This document shows positions 23,746 through 36,300 of a stretch of 64,000 bases of DNA, in pieces. Source of the DNA: Agrocybe praecox (Eukaryota; Basidiomycota; Agaricomycetes; Agaricales; Agrocybaceae); contig OZ024846.1 of the NCBI GenBank assembly GCA_964017145.1, forward strand, positions 1,054,001 to 1,118,000, in the 5' to 3' direction. Below the pieces are notes generated by a model. The model was not told the DNA's origin. It saw nothing but the letters and a program-made list of their open reading frames with translations, and ran no database searches. Numbering within the stretch: position 1 is the stretch's first letter; every line of letters starts with the position of its first letter. Both the position numbers and the translations under genes were made by a program.

Positions 23746-26700
23746 TACGCCCACAACATGGTTGCAGCATGTCGTCCTTAGTGCGCCAACAGGCAGTACA
23801 ACACGTTTCAATCAAAGACAGATATCGAAGAAGCTTTTTATGTACATATAAAGAGGCGTGTCTCACAAGTATGCACTTTATCATTCTTAACATACAACCA
23901 CGATATACACACCTATGCCGACTACACGATCAAGAACCAAGGACGATCCGAGCAGTCCTATCAAGAAAGGGACTGCGCGAGCCAAATTGTTTGACAAAAG
24001 CACCAGCTACGCTATACCCAGCAGCCTTCGAACTTTGAGAGGATTCGTAATCTATGTGCTTAGAGATGCCATGGTAAGCTCTCAACGATACGCACAAATT
24101 GCAAAAAAATCACACTTACTCGTTCATTCGCCGTATCTTGTACATATGCGTCTAAATCAACCCCTCAGCCTTTGTTCTATGCAGAGGCAAACGAACCGAC
24201 CGTTTTTTTTTTGATCCCGCCTTCATTATGGATGTATTTCTGGGGGTAAACCAGCCCTTTCACTGGCACTCACGCCAGCGCCAGCGCCCTGTTGTCCACT
24301 GCTGTGATGAACCTCCGGTATGATAAACGCAGCTGAAATGGAATGACCAGCACTGGAGGTCTGAGGGATTTGAGAATCTGCAGGCCCATTCGTGGGGAAA
24401 ATCCTTCCCAGCCACGTTCAATTGATCATCTTGATATGACATGGCCAGCTCACTCCAAACCCGCCGAATTTGGGTTTCCTAGCCATCTCCGCTCCTTTGA
24501 GTAGGACGAGCACTGTCTGTCGAGGGCATACACCGCCGAACCAGCATCCCAAATCCCTTCCACTGTTCGTGTAACTTTGAGCGTAGCCAACGGGTTCCTG
24601 GACTCGAAACGACGTCAAAAACCGAGGTGGCATATCTGCCTATAGTTCCACCACAGGTTGTTAGATGGATATCGGGTCTGCTCGGCGTGATATTAGAAAG
24701 CGGGATGAAGTGCTGACCGAGTGGCGAGAAGGCAGGACACGTTAGATGATAATTTAGTCAGTCAACGGAACACAGTTCGGAGCGTGGATCCATAACAGAT
24801 GGCGTCGAGTCGATACGAGGCCAAAATAACCTCCAAATTGAAATTGAAGCAGATTGGATTCCGAGCGAGTCTATCCACATAATTGATATTTGGCATCGCC
24901 GTACCCAAAATTCTACTGTCGCTAGACTCCGGTTGATGAGTATCGAACATCGAGGAGCTTGAGATTCAACTAGTTCGTAAGGTCCATATTTAATCATTCC
25001 AGAAAATCCACACTCACGTCACTTTCAAGGCCACAGTAATCTTACAACCTCCCTGCTTGCTTACCACCGAAGCTAACCCCCATCCGAACTACACTTTCTG
25101 GCAGATTTCATGCGCAAATAATGGACTGGAGAAGGTTGATGATGACTATGGCGATGAAGAACGGCCAGTTGTGTGCCAATAGTGGCCGAGACAATGAGAA
25201 CTGGTAATCCCACTGATGGATAAGTATTAAGATGTGGGGCGAGGGTGATGTCAACGAGATATATATGATGGGTGTTAGCGAAGGGCGAAATGGGATGGGG
25301 ATCTCTGTTCTATGCGGAATAACCAGATGAATCGAGAATCGAGATCCACCAAACAAGACGATTTGTGGGCTCGCTAACCGTCTGACAGGAAATGCTATTG
25401 GAACCAATACTGCATTTGGTGGGAACCATGCGACGGTGAAACCGACAGCCAAATCCGCGTTCCATGATTCTCCGTACGGACGTTGAGTCGAATTCCTGGC
25501 GACTATGAGCGGATTCAAATTTGACGCGTCTCCCCCCATCAGAAATGAGGTCGGTGAGGTTCAAAGCGTGAAGGAAGGAGAAGTCGAGTAGGACGTGGTT
25601 TGAGGCATTGGGATGATGATGTGGGTGATTTCTTGATGTCCCAGCGAGTACAGTTCGTAGTATAGTCAAAAGATGCGAGGAAAACGATCCTAAAAGTCAG
25701 TGTTCCCCGCTTCACTGAACGCTCCGTTCCGATTTGAGGCCTGAGGCTCGTAGTTGGCTTTGATGCATTGATATATGCGTAATTATTTCTTGTGAATTGT
25801 CGAATTTAAGGTGCTACAGGAAGGAGCCCAGCAGATGGTGGATGAAGTGCACTGGGATGATTCAGGACGGAAGGGTGGGGGTTTGCTGGTATGCCACCAT
25901 TTTTTCTCTGCCGACAGCGACTGGTAATTGCAGAGAAACACCTATCCGGTCTGTGTTGCCAATATGGAGTTCATCGATAGGCGTACCAATTCGACTTCAA
26001 GCTGTTCATTGTAGCCGAAAAAATAGTTGTTACCAAGATTAGGAAATTGATGTTGTGCGTGACTGATTGACTTCCCGACTCTCCGCCAACTTCCAAGTGA
26101 TAGCATAGCCACCCTCGATATACTTGTGTATTGCCGACAGACGATGACTGAGGTACTACACGGAAGAAGTTCATAGGCCTTCCTGTCAGGCGACAAACCC
26201 AGCCGACTTAGCGGCTGTAGCTTCCTCCACATCCCCTGGTAGCAGTGCTGCCTCCGTCGCCGTTGCTGGATCCACAGCGACCTCCACACCAGCAGCGACT
26301 GGAACCGGTGTTCTCTTTGTTTGTCATTAGCTCTGGCATGCCCACCATGTTGGAAAAGTTGTCCCTGCCACCACATACACCCCTGGTGCACAACCCCTCA
26401 TTTCCAGTGCACCTCTTCTTCCAACAGCCGGTGCGCAGTGTATGCGCATTTGTTTCTCGAGCACATACTGAAACTCATTCTCTTTGTCTAGTCGTAGCTG
26501 GTTCAACCCCATATCCGCCGGTTCACAAGATTCCTCTCACTAGTGAGTCAGCTAACTACAAAGTGCGGGGAAGATCCCTGACGAGCTTCACCTGCCGTTC
26601 TATAGATTTCCACAGGTTTAGGTGTGGATGAGGGGTATAGTCATTCATGCGATAAAGTGCAGGGTTGTTAATCCTCACCTATCTTTTTTTCTTCATATAG

Positions 26701-28132
26701 CCGAGTAAGATTGAGATGCGCAACGACGACAAAAGTTGTGCGAGGCATTTCTTGTTACTATTATTATCTTTTCCCCCCGATATTTCCATCCTAGACTTCC
26801 TCAAGCGGAATAACTTGTAGGCCACATTCTTCGTCGTCGGATCTCATATCACACAGAGACCCCAGTTGCTCATCAGTACTTGACCAGACATAAAATCAGT
26901 GTACACACCCGTTCGCACAGCACGGTACGTTCATATTCTTTCTGCTTTTATCCATAGTTCTTATGTCTCTTTCTAGGCTCTTATATCTCTTACTAACGCT
27001 GAGCTGGACGCGTCAGATCATCAAAAATGTGTCGGGTGTTCCCTACGCCCACCTTGGGGTGGTATCGGTACGACTTTATATATGAGCGATCGTACGCGGT
27101 ATTTCCCTTCTCTCGCGGCCCTTCCACCTTCAACGCCTTCAACACCAACGGTTGGTGACTCTTATTCAGTCTCGGACTTTTTAGATATACTTATTATCAT
27201 CGTGTTCGAACCCCTTCTTCAGATTGGCGAGTCGCCAGCGGTCAAGTCAAAGGTGCCGACTCCTTCAACGCGTTCAACACCATCTTTCAAGCTTCAGCAA
27301 GCATCGCAGATAGAGACGGGCTTCATCGACCTCCGACACGATCTGTTCGAGACAACTGTTGACTTCGCTATTGGGTACACCCTCAACGCTGCTCTGACAT
27401 ACCCTCAAGTTCAGTGTGAGTAATGATATTGACGATGACTTTCGTATTGCCAACTGATTGTTTCTTTTTTCCTTGCGATACGTAAAGTTGGAATGGAGGT
27501 AAGTTATGCATAGTCGTGATGTGTGGTTTGCGTAGAAACTAGATGTGCGCTGTGAATTATATTGGCATCACGTCGCTCGATCTTTGAATTGATAATCAAT
27601 GCTCAGGAATCATCTTGTCTGTTGCCGTTAATACTTAAAGAAATCAGATCTGTGGATCGGTTACAAGTGGTGTTACAATTTATTCAAATCCAAGTTGAGT
27701 CAAGTATCCGTGCATACGAAAGCTTGTGCAGATTGTTAACTAAGCACAGAGGAGTCAGGGATAAGAAGGGATAATCGCGAATCTGGCGTCGATTCAAAGT
27801 ATCCGCTGGGATGACTTTGAGCGCATTTCAAGACAAGGCCGTTGCACCAATCATGTGATGGTATGTTTTGCCCATCTTCGCTGTCCGTTTTCGTCTATGA
27901 ACACACCTTCCAGGGTCAGAAACTTCCACTGCTACACTTTCACGGATTTTCGAGATGGCGCGTTGTTCGGGCCAGTTGTGCGGTTGCTCTGTTGAACCTT
28001 TGGAGTTGATATCAATGATTAAAGCGGGATCTTTAGGAGATGGACTCTGTTGACCGTGTTCATTCAGCACACGTTTATCAATTGACAATCTCCCCAGTAA
28101 CATTTCCGGCTTAATTTTCTCTCTTATTCTAG
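23745..28132. repeat. Large segmental duplication, copy 1
   Basis: It matches 33370-37281 closely over about 4 kb. The part 26080-26760 is nearly letter-for-letter identical to 35220-35906; I noticed one difference (GTGCGAGGC versus GTGCAAGGC). Copy 1 has 471 bp (24873-25343) that copy 2 lacks. Contents are unrecognised. Frames that read alike in both copies include a minus-strand TCGGTIGRYATSVFDVVSSP near 24600 and plus-strand IETGFIDLRHDLFETTVDFA near 27320 and LLPLILKEIRSVDRLQVVLQ near 27620. None has a convincing start or a domain I know, so I call no gene. Confidence 0.75.
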
Positions 28133-28752
28133 GTTGGCTACGACTTTCTGCCTGATAACAAGTGAATCTACTTAAATTTTCGTCTACAACTATTTACAAG
28201 AATTTCTGGTACAAACTTGCCCATCTCTTCGGAAAAGAAGGGGACCAAATTGGGTACCTCTACGACTTTGGTGATAGATGGTATCACACTATCGAGGTCT
28301 GCTACCTTTCCGTTGCGTCTTGGTCCCGCTTGGCTGAAATTTTCAAGATTCTCAAAATATATCGTTTAGAGGAATCTACTGGTTCTTTGGAGCTTATAGA
28401 TGGAAGGGGGGTGTGCCCCGGAGGTATGCCAATATTTGAAGCCAATATTTCCGACATTAACCGTACCACTTAGCAAATATGGATGGTCCTCATGACTACC
28501 ACAAATTCCTTGATGAGTACGAGGCAGGCTCCCTTGAGGAAAAGTAAGATTTTATTATTATTTGACTTAGCAAGACTAATACTCGTAAAGAATCCGCAAA
28601 AAGAGGTCTTTTTAGAAAGCCCGAATTACAAGTCATTCGGGAAACCACCATCTCTGTTCGATCCGGATTCGTTCAACGTCGAAGAAGCGAAAGCGCGCCT
28701 CGCAGATGCGCTGAGCACATCGAGCTCTGTGCGTTCTAGTGCAAAGAAATTA
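28133..28752 (+). pseudogene. pRiA4b ORF-3-like part of the pRiA4b/MYND gene, copy P3 (3' end missing)
   Basis: Exons 28133-28161, 28201 to about 28286, about 28338-28423, 28474-28543, then a broken one from about 28591. Together they give the clearest pRiA4b ORF-3 domain in the window: GYDFLPDN, KLAHLFGKEGDQIGYLYDFG, DRWYHTIE, then LELIDGRGVCPG and NMDGPHDYHKFLDEYEAG. The introns are 39-52 bp. A 1-bp loss after KKR near 28610 breaks the frame. At 28748-28752 the gene is cut and joined, at a shared AAATT, to the 3' flank of NACHT copy C, so the MYND part is gone. The true 5' end was not found. Confidence 0.68.
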
Positions 28753-29019
28753 CCCCGCTGTGTACTATATGTCTTGCTTTCTTTCGAGTAGATAATATAT
28801 ATATTGAGATTTTCTATGTTTTATGCCTATACATATATTTGCAATCATAGGAACCAAGTCTCATTAGAGTCGAAGTGCCACTTCCAGCGACTAGTCTGGA
28901 AAAAAGAAAGATTTCTGCACATCGACGTCTAAATATGTTAGCTGCATGTTCTTATTTGCAAAATTTTTATTGTACGTACATGGGTCCATGTCGAAAATCA
29001 TCTCTGTTGCCCTGCTCTC

Positions 29020-31505
29020 TCACAGACTTCCTGGCGCACTCGCTCCAACTCGCTCCAAATAATTCCTTATCTCTTGTCGTACGAGGGCGGTGCGGATGGG
29101 AAGTGCAGTGGTCAGCCCCATGCTGAGAAAGGTTTGCTGTTGGCAGTGTTGAAGAAGTGGTTCATAAAATGCAGCTCTAGGAAGGAAGAAGATTATATAA
29201 CCAAGCAGCATAAATATTTCGTGATTTGAGATGTCGGAGTTAAATGTCCATCGTCCATTGTCAATGGTAAATGTAATCAACAGTTCATCTTCATCTCCGT
29301 TGCCCCAATTCGGAATCGGAGGTGTAACTTTAAGTTCCTTTACACAATTTAAGGCTGCCTTTGCATAGGCTGAAGGACCTATAGCGTAGCTTCCTGACTG
29401 GTCAAAGTGCTGCAGAAAGTGCTGAAATTGCTGCAAATATTGAGCCTTTCCGTCTTCGAGCGCTAAGGATTCGAAAAGATAAAGCATATCATAACCACGT
29501 ATTTTGAAGATGGGATATTGATCTTGGTAGATGCCGGGAACAATTGGTACAAACATGTCATTCCCCAGGTGAGATGCGACGCATAAGAGCAGGACCGCCT
29601 CGTCGTCCTTGTAATAGTCCAGCAGCTGAGACGAAAATAGCTGTTCCACATATCCTTGATGCTTTTTCTCTATTACATCCCAGCGGTCATCTAAAGGAGC
29701 CTACGTGGAAATTTAAGTTTATTAACATCAATCGACGATGATTTTTTCCTTACCATGTGTGCACAGAATGAAAGCCAGAACCAAAATACAAATTGTCGGA
29801 GGTCCATAGAAGGATCATAAGAATCATCAATTTCCTGGTGGAGATTTATTTCATCCAATAAAAGGTCGAAAATTAAAAACTTGTCAGCAATATTGATCAG
29901 CGAAGGTGAGCTCTGGCATAGCGGAAATTCCCTTTTAATGAAGTCATGAAAAATGAAAAATGTATTGTTACAATTATCTGGGAAAATTTAGTTTCCGATG
30001 TTCAACGATTTCTGGGAATACTCTTACCTTTGGTCACATACTGAATTATATTTGCAATATGATCTGATCTGTATGTATCAATGTCAAGGAAATGGTCTCT
30101 GAACCTCATGGGGTCGAGAAGGAAGTCATGAAGTGAAGTGTGTAGAATTTTCACAACCTCCACATCCCTGTCAAGCAGCTCAGAGAAGGCCTTCTCGATA
30201 GAGACAATGGCCCCTAGATCACAGACCAAAACCTCGAGCTCCCCCGGTTCCAATGACATAAATGTAGATATGTCGAAAGCTTCGTAATTATCGTCGTATA
30301 CATCATGTGAGTAGACACTAAGCATATACAGCACACGCTCTGTATCTGCGGCGGAGTTGAGGATCATTGTATATAGCGCATCCAGCTGCGCAAAGGGTAG
30401 GTCACCTTTCGCCGGTCGTAGATTATTCACCACATCGAGACGGTGATCGGGTCGATACCTTGTGGATTGGCAATAGCGAAATACCGTTGCAGCATAGATG
30501 AATTGCCCGGACGATTTTCTGACGATTTCTTCCAGGATTTTGTCGGATGGCCAGGAAGCAGGGATTAGGGATTTAAATGGGTGGCTGGTTTTGATTTGCT
30601 CAAAACCGTCTCTGAGAAATTTGCGAATGTCGTCGTCAGGATCGAATGTATTGTCAAGGTAAAGTCGTGAAAATAGCCCATCCATGTCGTTGGATCTAAA
30701 TACCAGATTGATCTCATGTTCAGGACGACTGGCGATGAGAAATAGAATGGGTAGTTCGAATTTTCGAATTGCGTCTGCTATCATGCGCAGAATCCTAGCC
30801 TGCAAAACCCCGTCACCACATTCGTCGAGACCGTCTATGACGATGACCCGCCAGGAACCCAAATGAGATGAAATTCCTGAACCGCAAACATTTTGAAGGG
30901 GCTTCATGACTAGGTGGGTAAACTGATCTTCCAATCCCTTCGTCAAAATTAAGGGGTCCGCCTCGATCGCGGAGAGTATGTCACTTTGAGTGGCCGGGAT
31001 TCTCTGATAGATCTGGTATGCAATCGTTGCTACGAACGCGTCTGCGTGGTTCCTCGTTCCATCGGATCTCCAGAAAATAAAAGTCGCGAGGACCAGCTTG
31101 CTGAGAAGACACATTTCGATAAACGACTTTGTGATGGCTGATTTTCCCGCTCCTGCAGCGCCGGTCAGCCATATGATGTAGTTGTCCCTAGTTTCCCTGT
31201 CGCAAAGTTGGGCCCAGTTCATGATCTCCTTCAGGACGACTTCACGGGTATTCGGATGGCATTTTGGGCGGTCGAACTCGGCATTCGAATCGTGCAAAGC
31301 GTTTGGCGCTGTAGCCTTCCTCAGGATGTCGAATGGTGCTGCGGATAGTAAGATCTCCTTGGTAGCATGTACCTTGAATCTTTAATGCTCACATTTTCGT
31401 CCGTCACCCGACACATTTTGTTGGTTAAATGTACCGCCGGTCACGATAACGTTGTGGCCAGATATAACGGAATTATTTTTGATAACACGCCGTTTTTTTG
31501 CCCAT
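29020..31505 (-). CDS. NACHT-type STAND P-loop NTPase, copy C (frameshift in exon 1)
   Basis: Same four-exon plan as copy B. Exon 2 is open (30002-31297 and upstream to the acceptor near 31345), with GAAGAGKSAIT and VIVIDGLDEC. Exon 3 (MDLRQFVFWFWLSFCAHM) and exon 4 down to the TGA at 29022-29020 are open. Exon 1 starts at ATG 31505-31503, but a run of seven A on the coding strand (plus-strand T at 31493-31499) shifts the frame relative to B. After it the Gly/Asn-rich leader is conserved in the wrong frame (VISGHNVIVTGGTFNQQN). Either this is a true +1 frameshift, an assembly error at a homopolymer, or translation starts elsewhere. The remaining roughly 740 codons would encode a complete NTPase core and C-terminus. 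Confidence 0.75.
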
Positions 31506-31730
31506 CCCTATTGCGAAGTCGATATTCGAGAGAAAGCAACAAATCAGATCCCGGATGCTAGCTGATGAGGGAAAGCAAAGAAAGTGACCCAGCAACCGCC
31601 ATGCAGGCCTTCGAAACCCTAAATATACATACAAGCCATGCATTGGCCACGCAGCATGTATTTATATCTTCACTGCCAAAGCCCGAAGCGTCTCAAAGCT
31701 GTTCGTTGACACAGCCAAGTTTTTATAAGG
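31506..31730 (-). promoter_or_regulatory. Upstream region of NACHT copy C
   Basis: On the minus strand it carries both TATA-like elements (near 31619-31627 and 31658-31667) and a CCAAT box between them (plus-strand ATTGG near 31642). This is the same arrangement as copy D. The function is inferred from motif spacing. Confidence 0.4.
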
Positions 31731-31739
31731 TGTTTTTCT

Positions 31740-31960
31740 TCATCGCCCCGCTGTTGAGGCCCGCCGAGGGTGGGGAGCATATGAAAGTTCATCGTACCAG
31801 ACATGCGGTTGCGAGATGGGATGTGTTTATAGGCTTGGGGCGGTTCATCGGGTTCTTTGGATCAAGGCTGGCTGCGTTGAGGAGGGTTAGGGCGACCGGC
31901 TGAGGATATGGGTATTTGGAAAGCTTAAGAAAGACGAAGTTCAATTAGGTCCACCCTTCG
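31740..31960. repeat. Duplicated block R3, short copy
   Basis: This is the first 220 bp or so of block R3 (from ATCGCCCCGCTGTTGAGG). It ends near GTTCAATTAGGTCCACCC and then jumps to the sequence that precedes the MYND pseudogene. About 900 bp present in the long copies are missing. Confidence 0.6.
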
Positions 31961-32004
31961 CCATTTCATCCCACCTGATTTTGCCTCTCGTTCTATCCTC
32001 ATAG

Positions 32005-32580
32005 GGCATCAAATACACCGCCATGTGTCGGGAAGCCCCCATCTCTGATCGATCCGGATTCGTTCAACGTTGAAGAAACGAAAGAGCGCCTCGCGGATGC
32101 GCCGAGCACATCGAGCTCTGTGCGTTCTGGTGCGAAGACGTTCACTATGCTGATAGTACTTGGTGTATCAACTGTTATGGATGGAATGGGCAATCCATTC
32201 CCGAAGAAGATCACAAAACAGGCCGATCCGGAGGGTTTAGGGGAATGGCGCGAGATTATATCGAGCTCGAGGGATAGTAGGAAAGAAGCGGTGTGTGGTT
32301 GTTGTGGAAAACCTGCGTCGCGTGAGGTGGAACTCAGGGTTTGCGGTGGATGTCACCAAGTACTGTACTAAGAACGCGTTCTTTGATAAGCTTTTTTGTT
32401 TTAACAAGCTTGACTTACCTTTCCTCTTTCGTAGATATTGCTTTACTCAACATCAAAAGGCACGTTTGTCGTTGGTTCTTGACACGGGATATTGACTCAA
32501 CTTCACCTTTCGTTGTAGGAGCACTAGCAGAAGTTGCACAAAAAACAATACAGCAAACAATATCTAAAATCATGAATACG
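32005..32580 (+). pseudogene. MYND-finger part of the pRiA4b/MYND gene, copy P4
   Basis: It begins like P2 and P6 with GGCATCAAATACACCGCC and then the DPDSFNVEETKERLAD region, and it keeps CGCCGKPASREVELRVCGGC. Damage is found at the donor (three extra bases, GTACTAAG). In the last exon the HW pair is H-stop (TGG to TAG) and the final Cys is Tyr (TGC to TAC). The pRiA4b part is absent. Confidence 0.62.
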
Positions 32581-32786
32581 GTTATCCCATTCACAAATAT
32601 TACAAATGTATCAGTTTCTTTTTTGTCAATACAAAGCAACAATTCTCAACCCCAAATTCCCGTCTCAAAAGATGCTGAAAGAAGTGAATCCGGACCCCGG
32701 TGTTTCACATTAGAAAACCATTCTCGACTCAACCTGAAAGGTATATACATTGACTGGTCTGGAATCACTACCTTTAACACTCCCTC

Positions 32787-33370
32787 ATGACACAAGATCG
32801 CAAACCGGCGAGAGCCAAATCTGAAGACCGCGACATGGACGAGAGCTTTATCGGAGTTCATGATGATGATGAAGAGTGGGAGGACGATGAAGGAGAAAAG
32901 CTTGCACGCGAGAGACGGGCAGAAGACAGACCTACGATTTCCCAAGAGGATGTGATCAACGGGACTGTGAAAGTAGCTCACTTCGCTGGGAGCTATGCGC
33001 TGGATGTGTTCTCGCGAGCAATCCATATGCTGCGTTGTCCTTTATCGATCTTATTCGGAATATGGCTCTTAGCAGTAGCATCAGGCCTCGTATCCCAGTC
33101 GGTGCACAAGGCTCTCTCACCGGCTTGCATCCTTCCTGGAATGTCTAGATTGGCAATGTGCGGGAAAGTGAAGACCGTTGGGAAGCGTTCACAATGGGCG
33201 GATTATTCAAGGTTGATGGATCAACAGAGTATAACTTGGCGTTCGAGGCGCTCGTGGGTGACTCTGTCGGTGGCTCAGCGCTGTCTCTGGAAATCAAGCA
33301 AGCGGAAATGGCGACCACGGATTTAGTTATTCTCGTCAGAATTAGCGATCTAAAAGCTAGAGATACTCTT
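32787..33370 (+). pseudogene. TM/coiled-coil protein gene, copy T3 (truncated)
   Basis: It starts with ATG (MTQDRKPARAKSEDRDMDES) and is open through the TM segment (SILFGIWLLAVASGLVSQ). An in-frame loss of 31 codons relative to T1 removes the basic patch; its ends share CAG. A net +5 insertion after MDQQS (near 33230) shifts the frame; the old frame resumes as GGSALSLEIKQAEMATTD. The 3' half is replaced by the same 12.3-kb-derived sequence as in T2, showing that T2 and T3 descend from one truncated ancestor. Confidence 0.65.
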
Positions 33371-36300
33371 GCCTTCGATTTACGCCCACAACATGGTTGC
33401 AGTATGCCGTCCTTAGTGCGCCAACGGGCAGTACAACATGTTTCAATCAAAGATAGATATCGAAGAACCTTTTTATGTACATATAAAGAGGCGTGTCTCG
33501 CAAGTATGCAGTTTATCATTCTTAACATACAACCACGATATACACACCTATGCCGACTACACGATCAAGAACCAAGGACGATCCGAGCAGTCCTATCAAG
33601 AAAGGGACTGCGCGAGCCAAATTGTTTGACCAAAGCACCAGCTACGTTATACCCAGCAGCCTTCGAACTTTGAGAGGATTCGTAATCTATGTGCTTAGAG
33701 ATGCCACGGTAAACTCTCAATGATACGCACAGATTGCAAAAAAAAATCACACTTACTTGTTCATTCGCCGTATCTTGTACATATGCGTCTAAATCAACCC
33801 CTCAGCCTTTGTTCTATGCAGAGACAAACGAACCGACCGTTTTTTTATTATCCCGCCTTCATTATGGATATATTTCTGGGGGTAAACCAGCCCTTTCACT
33901 GGCACTCACGCCAGAGCCAGCGCCCTGTTGTCCACTGCTGCGATGAACCTCCGGTATGATAAACGCAGCTGAAATGGAATGACCAGTACTGGAGGTCTGA
34001 GGGATTTGAGAATCTGCAGGTCCATTCGTGGGGAAAATCCTTCCCAGCCACATTCAATTGATCATCTTGATATGACATGGCCAGCTCACTCCAAACCCGC
34101 CGAATCTGGGTTTCTTAGCCATCTCCGCTCCTTTGAGTAAGACGAGCACTGTCTGTCGAGGGCATATACCGCCGAACCAGCACCCCAAATCCCTTCCACT
34201 GTTCGTGTAACTTTGAGCGTAGCCAACGGGTTCCTGGACTCGAAACGACGTCAAAAACCGAGGTGGCATATCCGCCTATAGTTCCACCACAGGTTGTTGG
34301 ATGGATATCGGGTCTGCTCGGCGTGATATTAGAAAGCGGGATGAAGTGTTGACCGAGTGGCGAGAAGGCAGGACACGTTGGATGATAATTTAGTCAGTCA
34401 ACGGAACACAGTTCGGAGCGTGGATGCATAACAGATAGCGTCGAGTCGATACGAGGCCAAAATAACCTCCAAATTGAAATTGAAGCAGGTTGGATTCCGA
34501 GCGAGTCTATCCACCAAACAAGACGATTTGTGGGTTCGCTACCCGTCTGACAGGAAATGCTATTGGAACCAATACTGCAGTTGGTGGGAATCGTGCGACA
34601 GTGAAACCGAGAGCCAAATCCGCGTTCCATGATTCTCCGTACGGACGACGAGTCGAATTCCTGGCGAATATGAGCGGATTCAAATTTGACGCGTCTCCCC
34701 CCATCAGAAATGAGGTCGGTGAGGTTCAAAGCGTGAAGGAAGGAGAAGTCGAGTGGGACGTGGTTTGAGGCATTGGGATGATGATGTGGGTGATTTCTTG
34801 ACGCCCCAGCGAGTACAGTTCGTAGTATAGTCAAAAGATGCGAGGAAAAAGTCAGTGTTCCCCACTTCACTGAACGCTCCGTTCCGATTTGAAGCCTGAG
34901 GGTCGTAGTTGACTTTGATGCATTGATATATGCGAAATTATTTCTTGTGAGTTGTCGAATTTAAGGTGCTACAGGAAGGAGCCCAGCAGATGGTGGATGA
35001 AGTGCACTGGGATGATTCAGGACGGAAGGGTGGGGTTTGCTGGTATGCCACCATTTCTTCTCTGCCGACAGCGACTGGCAATTGCAGAGAAACACGCACA
35101 TCCGGTCTGTGTTGCCAATATAGAGTCCATCGATAGGCGTACCAATTCGACTTCAAGCTGTTCATTGTAGCCGAAAAAAAAAGATTGGGCAATTGATGTT
35201 GTGCGTGACTGATTGACTTCCCAACTCTCCGCCAACTTCCAAGTGATAGCATAGCCACCCTCGATATACTTGTGTATTGCCGACAGACGATGACTGAGGT
35301 ACTACACGGAAGAAGTTCATAGGCCTTCCTGTCAGGCGACAAACCCAGCCGACTTAGCGGCTGTAGCTTCCTCCACATCCCCTGGTAGCAGTGCTGCCTC
35401 CGTCGCCGTTGCTGGATCCACAGCGACCTCCACACCAGCAGCGACTGGAACCGGTGTTCTCTTTGTTTGTCATTAGCTCTGGCATGCCCACCATGTTGGA
35501 AAAGTTGTCCCTGCCACCACATACACCCCTGGTGCACAACCCCTCATTTCCAGTGCACCTCTTCTTCCAACAGCCGGTGCGCAGTGTATGCGCATTTGTT
35601 TCTCGAGCACATACTGAAACTCATTCTCTTTGTCTAGTCGTAGCTGGTTCAACCCCATATCCGCCGGTTCACAAGATTCCTCTCACTAGTGAGTCAGCTA
35701 ACTACAAAGTGCGGGGAAGATCCCTGACGAGCTTCACCTGCCGTTCTATAGATTTCCACAGGTTTAGGTGTGGATGAGGGGTATAGTCATTCATGCGATA
35801 AAGTGCAGGGTTGTTAATCCTCACCTATCTTTTTTTCTTCATATAGCCGAGTAAGATTGAGATGCGCAACGACGACAAAAGTTGTGCAAGGCATTTCTTG
35901 TTACTATTATTATCTTTTCCCCCCAGATATTTCCATCCTAGACTTCCTCAAGCGGAATAATTTATAGGCCACATTCTTCGTCGTCGGATCCCATATCACA
36001 CAGAGACCCCAGTTGCTCATCAGTACATGGCCAGACATAAATCAGTGTACACACCCGTTCGCACAGCACGGTACGTTCATATTCTTTCTGCTTATATCCA
36101 TAGTTCTTATGTCTCTTTCTAGGCTCTTACATCTCTTACTAATGCTGAGCTCGCCGCTGAGCTGGACGCGTCAGATCATCAAAAATGTGTCGGGTGTTCC
36201 CCGCGCCCACCTTGGGGTGGTATCGGTACGACTTTATATGAGCGATCATACGCGGTATATCCCTTCTCTCGCGGCCCTTCCACCTTCAACACCTTCAACA

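Noticed and set aside
24873..25349. Insertion element with 6-bp target-site duplication (ATCCAC)
   Set aside because: No terminal inverted repeats or transposase; a microhomology deletion in the other copy explains it more simply.
26245..26631. 128-codon open frame, identical at 35391-35777
   Set aside because: It is open in both copies only because the DNA is almost identical; no ATG context, domain or splice structure supports it, and both strands are open.
27562..27774. 70-codon frame (LLPLILKEIRSVDRLQVVLQ) repeated at 36711
   Set aside because: Composition is plausible, but it has no ATG, no splice partner and no recognised family; noted under the duplication only.
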